In this document: one piece after another, positions 41,646 to 50,600 of the stretch
Layout of the letters: the number at the start of each line of letters is the position of its first letter
Position numbering within the stretch: position 1 is the first letter of the stretch
Source of the DNA: Pseudomonas sp. J452
GTDB lineage: Bacteria > Pseudomonadota > Gammaproteobacteria > Pseudomonadales > Pseudomonadaceae
NCBI RefSeq assembly: GCF_024666525.1
Contig: NZ_CP088294.1
Span: 3,286,001 to 3,350,000, forward strand
Direction: 5' to 3'
Length of the DNA stretch: 64,000 bases
Translations under genes and position numbers: made by a program
Notes under the pieces: generated by a model
What the model was told of the DNA's origin: nothing
The model's input: only the letters and a program-made list of their open reading frames with translations
Databases searched by the model: none

Positions 41646-42473
41646 GTGTCTTCAGGCAATTTGGATTTCGAGCAGTTCCGGACCTTCCTGGAGAAGGCGT
41701 GCGGTATTTTGCTGGGTAGCAACAAGCAGTACCTGGTTTCCAGCCGTCTCAACAAGCTGATGGAACAGCAAGGCATCAAGACGCTTGGCGAGCTTGTGCA
41801 GAAAATGCAGACGCAGCCGCGTGGCGGTCTGCGCGAGCAGGTCGTGGATGCCATGACCACCAACGAAACCCTGTGGTTTCGTGATACCTACCCCTTCGAA
41901 GTACTGAAGAACCGGGTATTGCCGGAGATGATCAAGGCCTCGCCGAACCAGCGCCTGCGCATCTGGTCGGCAGCCTGTTCTTCGGGGCAGGAGCCTTACT
42001 CGCTATCGATGACCATCGACGAATTCGAAAAGAGCAATCTGGGGCAGCTCAAGGCTGGCGTGCAGATTGTCGCTACCGATCTGTCGCCCTCGATGCTGAC
42101 CAACTGCAAGTCGGGTGAGTACGACAGCCTGGCAATGGGCCGAGGGTTGTCGCAGGAACGTCTGCAGCGCTATTTCGACCCTAAGGGGCCGGGCCGCTGG
42201 GCGATCAAGGCACCGATCAAGAGTCGTGTGGAGTTCCGCCCGTTAAACCTGCTGGAAAGCTATGCGGCGCTGGGCAAGTTCGACGTCGTGTTCTGCCGCA
42301 ACGTGCTGATCTACTTCTCCGCCGAGGTGAAGAAGGACATCCTCACGCGCATCCATGCCACGCTGAAACCAGGGGGCTATCTGTTCCTCGGTGCCTCCGA
42401 GGCGCTGAATGCCCTGCCGGATCTGTATCAGATGGTGCAGTGCAGTCCGGGGATCATCTACAAGGTGAAGTAA
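41646..42473 (+). CDS. cheR: Chemoreceptor glutamate methyltransferase CheR
   Basis: This 275-residue enzyme transfers methyl from SAM to glutamates of chemoreceptors. The N-terminal helical domain (NLDFEQFRTFLEKACGILLG) is followed by the SAM-binding fold with RIWSAACSSGQEPYSLSM near 105 and FDVVFCRNVLIYFSAEVK near 215. The start is placed at GTG 41646, because GAGG lies 9 nt upstream and the family begins M-S-x-G-N-L; an ATG at 41625 lacks a ribosome site. A terminator follows. Confidence 0.95.
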   Translation: MSSGNLDFEQFRTFLEKACGILLGSNKQYLVSSRLNKLMEQQGIKTLGELVQKMQTQPRGGLREQVVDAMTTNETLWFRDTYPFEVLKNRVLPEMIKASPNQRLRIWSAACSSGQEPYSLSMTIDEFEKSNLGQLKAGVQIVATDLSPSMLTNCKSGEYDSLAMGRGLSQERLQRYFDPKGPGRWAIKAPIKSRVEFRPLNLLESYAALGKFDVVFCRNVLIYFSAEVKKDILTRIHATLKPGGYLFLGASEALNALPDLYQMVQCSPGIIYKVK

Positions 42474-42497
42474 CGCCCGCAGCGTTAGCGAGAAACA

Positions 42498-42526
42498 AAC
42501 GGGAGGCCAGTGGCCTCCCGTTTTCG
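42498..42526 (+). terminator. Terminator after cheR
   Basis: A perfect 11-bp stem AACGGGAGGCC / GGCCTCCCGTT (42498-42508 and 42512-42522) with a three-base loop is followed by TTTCG. It separates cheVR from the flgB operon. Confidence 0.9.
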
Positions 42527-42653
42527 TTTGTGCGGCAAACGCTTTGCCTGGTATTGCCGCTTGTCTTGCCAATAGCGGAAAAGCTTTGCCGCTTGCCGCT
42601 TTTCTAGACCCTGTATTTACTCTAATTCATTGATAAATAAGGGTAATAAATAT

Positions 42654-42669
42654 TGGCATAGCCTTTGCT
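42654..42669 (+). promoter_or_regulatory. RpoN promoter of flgBCDE
   Basis: TGGCATAGCCTTTGCT has GG and GC 10 bases apart and matches TGGCAYR-N4-TTGCT. It lies 52 bp before flgB; the surrounding A+T-rich sequence is typical. Confidence 0.85.
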
Positions 42670-42720
42670 AAATATCTGGCACAGCACCACCAGATCGCCC
42701 AACGGCAAAGGTTCAAGGTC

Positions 42721-43128
42721 ATGAGCATCAGCTTCGACAACGCACTCGGTATCCATGAAAAGGCACTCGGCTTCCGCGCCCAGCGCGCCGAGGTGCTGGC
42801 CAACAATATCGCCAACGCCGATACGCCGAACTACCGGGCCCGCGATCTGGACTTCGCCGCCGTGCTGGCCGAGCAGAATGACAAGACCACACGCAAGCAG
42901 GTCGGTCTCAGCCTTACCGACAGCCAGCACATTGCTGTCGCGGGTATCGAACTGGCCGACCCGGCGCTGCGCTTCCGTACCCCGTTCCACCCGTCCATCG
43001 ATCAGAACACCGTCGACATGCAGCAGGAGCAAGCCAGCTACGCCGAGAATTCGGTGCAGTTCCAGGCCAGCTTCACCCTGCTCAACAGCAAATTCAAAGG
43101 GCTGGTCGGCGCCCTGCGCGGCGAATAA
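42721..43128 (+). CDS. flgB: Flagellar proximal rod protein FlgB
   Basis: This 135-residue protein starts with the rod-protein pattern ALGIHEKALGFRAQRAEVLA and NNIANADTPNYRARD. It ends with the matching C-terminal helix (FQASFTLLNSKFKGLVGALR), which packs against the first in the rod coiled coil. FlgB forms the base of the rod and is exported by the flagellar type III system without a cleaved signal. It is the first gene of flgBCDE, and flgC begins 14 bp later. Confidence 0.96.
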   Translation: MSISFDNALGIHEKALGFRAQRAEVLANNIANADTPNYRARDLDFAAVLAEQNDKTTRKQVGLSLTDSQHIAVAGIELADPALRFRTPFHPSIDQNTVDMQQEQASYAENSVQFQASFTLLNSKFKGLVGALRGE

Positions 43129-43142
43129 GGGAGATACCAAAC

Positions 43143-43586
43143 ATGTCACTTGCCAGTGTCTTCAACATTGCCGGAACCGGCATGAGCGCCCAGAGCACTC
43201 GCCTGAACACCATCTCCAGCAACATCGCCAACGCCGAGACGGTGTCTTCCAGCATCAACCAGACCTACCGTGCGCGCCACCCGGTATTCGCCACCATGTT
43301 TGAGTCGAGCATGCAGGGCGACCGTGGTTCGCTGTTTGCCGAGCAGGACGAGGCCGGTCGCGGCGTGCAGGTGTTGGGCATCGTCGAGGATCAGAGCAGC
43401 CTGATGCCGCGCTACGAGCCGAACCATCCGGCAGCCGATGAGAAAGGTTACGTGTACTACCCGAACGTCAACGTGGTTGAGGAAATGGCCGACATGATTT
43501 CTGCCAGTCGTGCCTTCCAGACCAACGTGGAAATGATGAATACCGCCAAGCAGATGATGCAGCGCGTACTGACCCTGGGCCAGTAA
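43143..43586 (+). CDS. flgC: Flagellar proximal rod protein FlgC
   Basis: This 147-residue rod protein has the N-terminal motif FNIAGTGMSAQSTRLNTISS then NIANAETVSSS, and the C-terminal VNVVEEMADMISASRAFQTN and QMMQRVLTLGQ typical of FlgC. Length equals the family norm. It sits above FlgB in the rod. It has GGGAG upstream of its ATG and is in the flgBCDE operon. Confidence 0.97.
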   Translation: MSLASVFNIAGTGMSAQSTRLNTISSNIANAETVSSSINQTYRARHPVFATMFESSMQGDRGSLFAEQDEAGRGVQVLGIVEDQSSLMPRYEPNHPAADEKGYVYYPNVNVVEEMADMISASRAFQTNVEMMNTAKQMMQRVLTLGQ

Positions 43587-43608
43587 GCCGCGAACGAGGA
43601 GCAAGACC

Positions 43609-44277
43609 ATGAGCGTTAGTGGCGTCAGTTCGGCCCTGGATCAATACCAGATCAAGCAGGACACCACCCAGAACAAGGACCTTGGCAAGAACGAGTTCCT
43701 CAACCTGCTGGTGGCTCAGTTGAATAACCAGAATCCGCTGGAGCCGCAGGGCAACGGTGAGTTCATCGCCCAGCTGGCACAGTTCAGCCAGGTCGAGGGC
43801 ATTGAAAATCTCAACACCAGCATGGGCGCACTGCTGTCCGGCTATCAGTCGTCGCAGGCTCTGCAGGCCTCCTCGCTGGTCGGGCACAAGGTGATAGTGC
43901 CAACCGAGAAGGCGGTTGTGGATACCAGCGAGACGTTCAAAGGCAGCCTGGTATTGCCGGAAACCAGCAGCAACGTCTACGTCAACATCTATGACAGCAC
44001 GGGAGCCACGGTGAATCGCGTCAACCTGGGGCAACAGGCTGCCGGCAATATCAGCTTCATGTGGGACGGCAAGGATGCCAGCGGCAAAGTCATGCCGCCT
44101 GGCACCTACAAGTTCGAAGCACAGGCCAGCTACGCCGATGGCACCAAGGGGCTCTACACCTTGCTGCCGGCCAACGTCGACAGCGTCACCCTCGGGCAAA
44201 ACGGTGGCGAGCTGATGTTGAACCTCGCGGGGCTGGGCAGCGTGCCGCTGTCGCAGGTCCAGGTCATCGGTCAATAA
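43609..44277 (+). CDS. flgD: Flagellar hook-capping protein FlgD
   Basis: This 222-residue protein guides hook assembly as a temporary cap and is lost afterwards. The N-terminal export and assembly region has LGKNEFLNLLVAQLNNQNPL near residue 25 and EFIAQLAQFSQVEGIENL. The C-terminal half holds the FlgD Ig-like and tudor-like domains (with MWDGKDASGKVMPPGTYKFE). Its start has GAGGAGCAAG upstream. It is third in the flgBCDE operon. Confidence 0.96.
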   Translation: MSVSGVSSALDQYQIKQDTTQNKDLGKNEFLNLLVAQLNNQNPLEPQGNGEFIAQLAQFSQVEGIENLNTSMGALLSGYQSSQALQASSLVGHKVIVPTEKAVVDTSETFKGSLVLPETSSNVYVNIYDSTGATVNRVNLGQQAAGNISFMWDGKDASGKVMPPGTYKFEAQASYADGTKGLYTLLPANVDSVTLGQNGGELMLNLAGLGSVPLSQVQVIGQ

Positions 44278-44321
44278 CGCACAGATCGTAAGCGCCGGCA
44301 GTAACGGCAAAGGAGTCTTCC

Positions 44322-45725
44322 ATGGGTTTCAATATCGGTCTCAGCGGCTTGCGCGCGGCCACCAGTGACCTCAACGTCACCGGTAACAACATCGCCAACG
44401 CCGGCACAGCGGGCTTCAAGCAGTCGCGGGCGGAATTCGCCGACGTATATGCCGCCTCGGTGCTTGGCAGCGGTTCCAACCCGCAGGGCAGCGGTGTGCT
44501 GCTGGGTGATGTGTCGCAGCTGTTCAACCAGGGCAACATCAACTACACGCAGAACTCCCTGGACTTGGCGATCAACGGCAACGGCTTCTTCCAGACCAGT
44601 AATAACGGCGAGATCAGCTACACCCGTGCCGGTTATTTCGGTACCGATCGCGACGGCTACATGGTCAACAACTTCGGCTATCGCCTGCAGGGCTATACCG
44701 TGGATGCCAATGGCAATTTGCAGAATGGTGTGGTGGATGACTTGCGCATCCAGACGGCCAGCCAGCAGCCGCAGGCCACTTCGTCGATTTCCCAGGTGTT
44801 CAACCTCAACTCGACCAATGTGCGTCCAGGCAATGCCGGTACCTCGGCGGCGCCAACCTTCGACCCGTCCGATCCACTGACCTACAACTCGTCCACCTCG
44901 CTGAACATCTATGACAGCCAGGGCAACTCCCACGTGATGACCCAGTACTTCGTCAAGGACGATGCCACTGCGGCCTCCGGCGGGCAGAATACCTGGGTCA
45001 TGCATGTGCTGATCGATGGCCTCAATCCGCTCAACCCACAGGATGCGGCGAACACGCCGATGTCCTTCAACGTGGCGTTCGACACCTCGGGGCAGTTGAG
45101 CACTATTACTGACACCGTGGGGGGCACTGCGGGCACGGGTTATTCGATCGACCCGCTGACCAACGAAATCACCTTCCTGTCCGATACCACGGGTGCGGCG
45201 GGTGACGGCTGGATTCCGGCGACTGTCGATACAACCGGTGCTTCACCTACCGGCTTCGTCTGGAACGGTGCCCTGGGCAGTACCGACAACATCACCTTCG
45301 ACCCGCGCGGCACGACGCAGAATGCCAGTGCCTTCTCCGTCAGCAGCGTCAGTCAGAACGGCTACACCACTGGCCAACTGTCTGGCCTTGAGATTGATGA
45401 CACCGGTGTGATCTTCGCCCGCTACACCAACGGTCAGTCCACCGTGCAAGGGCAGGTGATACTGGCCAGCTTCGCCAACATGCAAGGGCTGACGCCGGTG
45501 GGCAAGACTGCCTGGGTGCAGTCCTTCGCCTCCGGCGAGCCGGTCATTGGCACACCGCGCACGGGCACCCTGGGCGCCCTGCAGTCCGGCGCTCTGGAAG
45601 ACTCCAACGTTGAGCTGTCGGATCAGTTGGTCAACCTGATCGTGGCCCAGCGCAACTACCAGGCCAACGCCAAGACCATCGAGACCGAAAGCGCCATCAC
45701 CCAGACCATCATCAACCTGCGTTGA
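44322..45725 (+). CDS. flgE: Flagellar hook protein FlgE
   Basis: This 467-residue protein builds the hook, the universal joint between rod and filament. It has the axial-family N-terminus (FNIGLSGLRAATSDLNVTGN, NIANAGTAGFKQSRAEF), a variable surface D2-like middle, and the conserved C-terminus (LSDQLVNLIVAQRNYQANAK and TIETESAITQTIINL). Length is within the usual 400-470. It is the last gene before a double hairpin, so the operon is flgBCDE. Confidence 0.97.
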   Translation: MGFNIGLSGLRAATSDLNVTGNNIANAGTAGFKQSRAEFADVYAASVLGSGSNPQGSGVLLGDVSQLFNQGNINYTQNSLDLAINGNGFFQTSNNGEISYTRAGYFGTDRDGYMVNNFGYRLQGYTVDANGNLQNGVVDDLRIQTASQQPQATSSISQVFNLNSTNVRPGNAGTSAAPTFDPSDPLTYNSSTSLNIYDSQGNSHVMTQYFVKDDATAASGGQNTWVMHVLIDGLNPLNPQDAANTPMSFNVAFDTSGQLSTITDTVGGTAGTGYSIDPLTNEITFLSDTTGAAGDGWIPATVDTTGASPTGFVWNGALGSTDNITFDPRGTTQNASAFSVSSVSQNGYTTGQLSGLEIDDTGVIFARYTNGQSTVQGQVILASFANMQGLTPVGKTAWVQSFASGEPVIGTPRTGTLGALQSGALEDSNVELSDQLVNLIVAQRNYQANAKTIETESAITQTIINLR

Positions 45726-45738
45726 TCGAGGTGGCTCG

Positions 45739-45772
45739 GGCGACTGCTTGCCGCCAGCGGCAAGCAGTCGCC
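45739..45772 (+). terminator. Long perfect hairpin after flgE
   Basis: A perfect 15-bp stem (45739-45753 with 45758-45772, loop CCAG) stands 13 bp after the flgE stop. No long T-run follows directly; it may protect the 3' end together with the next hairpin. Confidence 0.7.
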
Positions 45773-45785
45773 GTCCGTCTTCCAT

Positions 45786-45815
45786 AGAGGCTCCTTCGGG
45801 AGTCTTTTTATTTTT
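45786..45815 (+). terminator. Rho-independent terminator with UUCG loop, after flgE
   Basis: AGAGGCTCC-TTCG-GGAGTCTTT forms a 9-bp stem with a stable UUCG loop and is followed by TTTTTATTTTT. It ends the flgBCDE transcript and isolates the flgF promoter. Confidence 0.85.
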
Positions 45816-45858
45816 ATAATTCCTTTTATATCATATAGATACGATTGTTTTTCGAGTA

Positions 45859-45874
45859 TGGCACGGCGTTTGCT
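45859..45874 (+). promoter_or_regulatory. RpoN promoter of flgF-L
   Basis: TGGCACGGCGTTTGCT is a perfect match to TGGCACG-N4-TTGCT, 54 bp before flgF. Confidence 0.9.
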
Positions 45875-45927
45875 GAATAGCTTGCAACAGAGTAGCGAGC
45901 GGCAAGCGCCGACCCTCGGAGAACACC

Positions 45928-46671
45928 ATGGACAAGATGCTGTACGTCGCCATGACCGGTGCCAGCCAGAACACCCTGGCCCAGCGCGCCCACGCCAACA
46001 ACCTGGCGAACATTTCCACCAATGGCTTTCAGCGCGACTTCGAGCAGGCCCGTTCCATGCCGGTGTTCGGCGAGAGCTACCCGGCGCGGGTGTACGCCAT
46101 GAGCGAGCGTCCCGGCACCGACTTCACGCCGGGTTCCCTGCAGGAAACCGGGCGTGAGCTGGATGTGGCCGTCGATGGCCAGGGCTGGATCGCCGTGCAG
46201 TCTGTCGATGGCAGCGAAGCCTACATACGTACCGCCAGCCTGCAGATCGACGCCCTGGGCCAGCTGCGCACCGGCAATGGTTTGCCGGTGCTCGGCAATG
46301 GCGGGCCGATTGCCGTGCCGCCGGAGCAGAAGGTGGAGATCGGCCAGGACGGCACCATCAGCATCCGCGCCCTCGGCGAGGCGCCGAGCGTGATGGCCGA
46401 GGTTGACCGCATCAAGCTGGTCAAGCCGGATCTGCAGAACATGGAGAAGGGTACCGATGGCCTGATCCGCGTCAAGGACGCCACCCAGCCACAGCTGGCC
46501 GATGCCAACGTGCGCATGACGTCCGGTTTCCTCGAAGCGAGCAACGTCAATGCCGTGGAAGAGATGACGGCGATCCTCTCGCTGTCTCGCCAATTCGAAC
46601 TGCACGTGAAGATGATGCGTACCGCCGAGGAAGGCGCTACCGCCATGGCACGGGTCATGCAACTCAGCTAA
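45928..46671 (+). CDS. flgF: Flagellar proximal rod protein FlgF
   Basis: This 247-residue rod protein has the N-terminal axial motif LYVAMTGASQNTLAQRAHAN then NLANISTNGFQRDF, and the C-terminal GFLEASNVNAVEEMTAILSL. Length equals the family norm. It joins FlgB, FlgC and FlgG in the rod. It is the first gene after the second RpoN promoter; flgG follows after 45 bp. Confidence 0.96.
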   Translation: MDKMLYVAMTGASQNTLAQRAHANNLANISTNGFQRDFEQARSMPVFGESYPARVYAMSERPGTDFTPGSLQETGRELDVAVDGQGWIAVQSVDGSEAYIRTASLQIDALGQLRTGNGLPVLGNGGPIAVPPEQKVEIGQDGTISIRALGEAPSVMAEVDRIKLVKPDLQNMEKGTDGLIRVKDATQPQLADANVRMTSGFLEASNVNAVEEMTAILSLSRQFELHVKMMRTAEEGATAMARVMQLS

Positions 46672-46716
46672 TTACCAACGCGAAGTGCCGTAAAACCGGC
46701 ACTCGAGGAGAACACT

Positions 46717-47502
46717 ATGCTTCCGGCACTCTGGGTCAGCAAAACCGGCCTGTCCGCTCAGGACATGAACCTGACCACCATTTCCAACAACCTGGCGAAC
46801 GTCTCGACCACCGGGTTCAAGCGTGATCGCGCCGAGTTCGAAGACCTGCTGTACCAGATCCGTCGTCAGCCCGGTGGCCAGTCCAGCCAGGACAGCGAGC
46901 TGCCTACCGGCCTGCAGCTGGGTACCGGTGTGCGCATCGCCGGCACGCAGAAGATCCATACCCAGGGCAGCCTGCAGACCACCGAGCAGCCGCTCGACAT
47001 GGCCATCAATGGCCGTGGCTTCTTCCAGGTCCTGCTGCCGGATGGCACCGTGTCCTACAGCCGTGACGGCAGTTTCCACCTGGACGCCGATGGCCAGATT
47101 GTTACCAGCCAGGGCTTGGCCCTGGAGCCGGCCATCGTCCTGCCGGCCGAGGTGCAGACCTTTACCGTGGGTGAAGACGGCACGGTCTCGGTCACTACCT
47201 TCGGCAACCCGGCGGCGCAGGTGATCGGCAATATCCAGACTGCCGATTTCGTCAACCCGGCAGGCCTGCAGTCTATCGGCAACAACCTGTTCCTGGAGAC
47301 CGCAGCGAGCGGCGCGCCGCAAGTCGGCACCCCAGGTCTGACTGGTCTCGGCGTAATGCTGCAGAACACCCTGGAAAACTCCAACGTCAGCGTGGTCGAG
47401 GAGTTGGTGAACATGATCACCACCCAACGCGCCTACGAGATGAACTCCAAGGTCATCTCCACTTCCGACCAAATGCTGTCCTTTATCACCCAGAACCTTT
47501 AA
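46717..47502 (+). CDS. flgG: Flagellar distal rod protein FlgG
   Basis: This 261-residue protein has [40 protein letters not shown] and the FlgG-specific [14 protein letters not shown] region (the segment that keeps the rod straight). Its C-terminal [20 protein letters not shown] is typical. It forms the distal rod that passes through the P and L rings. GAGGAG precedes the start. Confidence 0.97.
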   Translation: MLPALWVSKTGLSAQDMNLTTISNNLANVSTTGFKRDRAEFEDLLYQIRRQPGGQSSQDSELPTGLQLGTGVRIAGTQKIHTQGSLQTTEQPLDMAINGRGFFQVLLPDGTVSYSRDGSFHLDADGQIVTSQGLALEPAIVLPAEVQTFTVGEDGTVSVTTFGNPAAQVIGNIQTADFVNPAGLQSIGNNLFLETAASGAPQVGTPGLTGLGVMLQNTLENSNVSVVEELVNMITTQRAYEMNSKVISTSDQMLSFITQNL

Positions 47503-47566
47503 CACGCGTTTCCGGGCCTGGCTCGGCAAGCGCCTAAAGCAACAAGAACGCCGTGAGGTAGTGGTT

Positions 47567-48280
47567 ATGAACCGGCTGATGATTCTTCTTACCGTGCTGA
47601 GCGCCACCGCCCTGAGCGGCTGTGTGTCGCCACCACCGAAGCCGGACGATCCCTACTATGCCCCGGTGCTGCCACGTACCCCGTTGCCGGCTGCGCAGAC
47701 CACTGGCGCGATCTACCAGGCGGGTTTCGAAACCAACCTGTATGACGACCGCAAGGCCTATCGCGTGGGCGACATCATCACCATCAGCCTCAGCGAACGG
47801 ACCCAGGCGAGCAAGTCGGCCGGTTCGAAGATGGCCAAGGACAGCAGCACCAGCCTCGGGCTGACCTCTCTGTTTGGCGGCGGAGTGTCCGTGGATAACC
47901 CCGACAGCGGCCTGAATCCGCTCGATGCTGCCAGGCTCAGCCTGGATGCCAGCTATAGCGGCACCCGCGAGACTGAAGGCGACAGCGCCGCCGACCAGAG
48001 CAACAGCCTGTCCGGTTCGATCACCGTAACCGTCGCTGAAGTGCTGCCCAATGGCATCCTCGCCGTGCGTGGCGAGAAGTGGCTGACCTTGAACACCGGC
48101 GATGAACTGGTGCGCATTGCCGGCCTGATCCGCGCTGACGATATCGCCACCGACAACACCGTATCCTCGACCCGCGTGGCCAATGCCCGGATCACCTACT
48201 CAGGCACCGGCACCTTCGCCGATGCCAGCCAGCCGGGTTGGTTCGACCGTTTCTTCATGAACCCGCTGTTCCCGTTCTAA
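47567..48280 (+). CDS. flgH: Flagellar L-ring lipoprotein FlgH
   Basis: This 237-residue outer-membrane lipoprotein has a signal with lipobox A-L-S-G-C. FlgH segments include [40 protein letters not shown] and [20 protein letters not shown]. It forms the L ring, the outer-membrane bushing of the rod. The start is ATG 47567 rather than GTG 47561 because GAGG is 8 nt before the former and only 2 before the latter. Confidence 0.96.
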   Translation: MNRLMILLTVLSATALSGCVSPPPKPDDPYYAPVLPRTPLPAAQTTGAIYQAGFETNLYDDRKAYRVGDIITISLSERTQASKSAGSKMAKDSSTSLGLTSLFGGGVSVDNPDSGLNPLDAARLSLDASYSGTRETEGDSAADQSNSLSGSITVTVAEVLPNGILAVRGEKWLTLNTGDELVRIAGLIRADDIATDNTVSSTRVANARITYSGTGTFADASQPGWFDRFFMNPLFPF

Positions 48281-48294
48281 CCAGGTAACCGATC

Positions 48295-49395
48295 ATGAAG
48301 CGACTGATTTCCGCCCTCTGCCTGCTGCTTGCCGCCAGCGCCGTGCAGGCCGAACGCCTGAAGGACCTGGCCAGCATCCAGGGCGTGCGGAGCAACCAGC
48401 TGATCGGCTACGGCCTGGTGGTCGGCCTCAACGGTACGGGTGACCAGACCACGCAGACCCCGTTCACCCTGCAGACCTTCAATAACATGTTGGCGCAGTT
48501 CGGCATCAAGGTGCCGGCGGGTGGCGGCAACGTGCAGCTGAAGAACGTCGCGGCGGTGTCCATTCATGCCGAGCTGCCGCCGTTCGCCAAGCCGGGGCAG
48601 ACCATCGACGTGACCATTTCCTCGATCGGCAACTCCAAGAGCCTGCGCGGCGGCAGCCTGCTGCTGGCGCCGCTGAAGGGCATCGACGGTAACGTCTATG
48701 CCGTGGCCCAGGGCAACCTGGTGGTCGGCGGCTTCGATGCCGGCGGTGCCGATGGCTCGCGCATTACTGTCAACGTTCCGTCCGCCGGGCGAATTCCGGC
48801 CGGTGCCACGGTGGAGCGGCCGGTGCCGAGTGGCTTCGAGCAGGGCAACAGCCTGACGCTCAACCTCAACCGCCCGGATTTCACCACGGCGAAGAATATC
48901 GTCGACCAGATCAACGGCCTGCTCGGCCCCGGCGTGGCCCAGGCCATCGATGGCGGCTCGATCCGCGTCAGTGCGCCGCTGGATCCCAACCAGCGCGTGG
49001 ATTACCTGTCGGTGCTGGAAAACATCGAAGTCGAAGCAGGGCAGGCGGTGGCCAAGGTCATCATCAACTCGCGCACCGGCACCATCGTCATCGGCCAGAA
49101 CGTACGCGTGCAGCCGGCGGCGGTGACTCATGGCAGCCTGACCGTGACCATCAGCGAAGACCCCATCGTCAGCCAGCCCGAGGCCTTCTCCGGCGGGCAA
49201 ACGGCGGTAGTGCCGAACTCCAAGGTGGATGCCGTGCAGGAAGCCAAGCCGATGTTCAAGTTCGGCCCCGGTACCACCCTGGATGAAATTGTCCGTGCGG
49301 TGAACGAAGTCGGCGCCGCACCTTCCGACCTGATGGCCATCCTCGAGGCGCTCAAGCAAGCCGGCGCACTCCAGGCTGACCTGATCGTGATCTAA
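48295..49395 (+). CDS. flgI: Flagellar P-ring protein FlgI
   Basis: This 366-residue periplasmic protein has a cleaved signal ([22 protein letters not shown]). FlgI segments follow: [38 protein letters not shown] and the C-terminal [20 protein letters not shown]. It forms the P ring in the peptidoglycan layer with help from FlgA, encoded at the other side of cheV. flgJ begins 11 bp later. Confidence 0.97.
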   Translation: MKRLISALCLLLAASAVQAERLKDLASIQGVRSNQLIGYGLVVGLNGTGDQTTQTPFTLQTFNNMLAQFGIKVPAGGGNVQLKNVAAVSIHAELPPFAKPGQTIDVTISSIGNSKSLRGGSLLLAPLKGIDGNVYAVAQGNLVVGGFDAGGADGSRITVNVPSAGRIPAGATVERPVPSGFEQGNSLTLNLNRPDFTTAKNIVDQINGLLGPGVAQAIDGGSIRVSAPLDPNQRVDYLSVLENIEVEAGQAVAKVIINSRTGTIVIGQNVRVQPAAVTHGSLTVTISEDPIVSQPEAFSGGQTAVVPNSKVDAVQEAKPMFKFGPGTTLDEIVRAVNEVGAAPSDLMAILEALKQAGALQADLIVI

Positions 49396-49406
49396 AGGAG
49401 GCGGCC

Positions 49407-50591
49407 ATGGATTCCAAACTCGCAGCCGCCGGCCTGGTCAGCGGCAAGCCCTACGACAGTGGTGCCTACACCGACCTGAACCGGCTCAACCAGTTCAAGG
49501 TGGGTGGCGACAGCGACGGCAACATCAAGAAGGTGGCGCAGGAGTTCGAGTCGCTGTTCCTCAACGAGATGATGAAGGCCATGCGCTCGGCGAACGCGGT
49601 GTTCGCCGAAGGCAACTTCATGAACAGCAACGAGAGCAAGACCTACCAGGACATGCACGACCAGCAGTTGGCCGTGACCATGTCGAAAAGCGGTGGCGGT
49701 ATCGGCCTGGCCGATGTGCTGGAGCGCCAGCTGTCGAAGATGAAAGGCGGCGACAAGGCGCGGCCGAATCCCTTCGCCCAGGTTGCCGAGCAGGCGTCTG
49801 CGAGCGCCACTGCGCAAGGTTTCAACAACGAGGCGGCAACGTCTGGGCGTGATGACACCTCAATGCTCAACCAGCGCCGCCTGAGCCTGCCGAGCAAGCT
49901 GACCGATCGCCTGCTGGCCGGTATCGTTCCGGCCAGCGGCGAGGCCGAGACGCAGCCTTTGGCGGGTGCCGACTGGCTGGTTGGGCAAAGCGGCAAGGTA
50001 GCCAAGGGCGAAGCGCTGAAGCTGGCCGACAGCGATGCCATCAGTGGCCGGCGCATCGCCCAGCCGCCGTTGGCACCGGGCAAGTCGGCGTTCCGTTCGG
50101 CCGAAGAGTTCATCGCCACCATGCTGCCGATGGCCGAAGAAGCCGCGCAGAAGATTGGTGTCGATGCCCGTTACCTGGTGGCCCAGGCTGCGCTGGAAAC
50201 CGGCTGGGGCAAGTCGATCATCCGCCAGCAGGATGGCAGCAGCAGCCACAACCTGTTCGGCATCAAGGCCCATGGTGGTTGGCAGGGTGATTCGGCGCGG
50301 GTGCTGACCACCGAGTACAAGGGCGGTGAGGCGGTCAAGGAGGCGGCGTCGTTCCGTACCTATGAGTCGTTCCAGCACAGTTTCAACGACTACGTGAGCT
50401 TCCTGCAGAGTAATGGCCGTTATCAGGAGGCCCTGGCTTCTACGGACAACCCGGAAAGCTTCGTGCGCGAGCTGCAGGAGGCCGGTTATGCCACCGACCC
50501 GCAGTACGCCCGCAAGATTGCCCAGATCGCCCGCAAAATGCAGACCTATCAAGCTGTAGCTGCCGTCGACAGTTCGACCACAAGGACCTGA
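49407..50591 (+). CDS. flgJ: Rod-cap / peptidoglycan hydrolase FlgJ
   Basis: This 394-residue protein has an N-terminal rod-binding domain (about 40-110, with KKVAQEFESLFLNEMMKAMR) and a C-terminal glucosaminidase domain (about 230-380, with YLVAQAALETGWGKSII near 257 and the catalytic Glu in ALETGWG). It caps the growing rod and cuts peptidoglycan to let it through. A long Ala/Ser-rich linker (about 115-225) makes it longer than the 313-residue Salmonella protein. AAAGGAGG precedes the start. Confidence 0.96.
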   Translation: MDSKLAAAGLVSGKPYDSGAYTDLNRLNQFKVGGDSDGNIKKVAQEFESLFLNEMMKAMRSANAVFAEGNFMNSNESKTYQDMHDQQLAVTMSKSGGGIGLADVLERQLSKMKGGDKARPNPFAQVAEQASASATAQGFNNEAATSGRDDTSMLNQRRLSLPSKLTDRLLAGIVPASGEAETQPLAGADWLVGQSGKVAKGEALKLADSDAISGRRIAQPPLAPGKSAFRSAEEFIATMLPMAEEAAQKIGVDARYLVAQAALETGWGKSIIRQQDGSSSHNLFGIKAHGGWQGDSARVLTTEYKGGEAVKEAASFRTYESFQHSFNDYVSFLQSNGRYQEALASTDNPESFVRELQEAGYATDPQYARKIAQIARKMQTYQAVAAVDSSTTRT

Positions 50592-50600
50592 GGCTGAGTT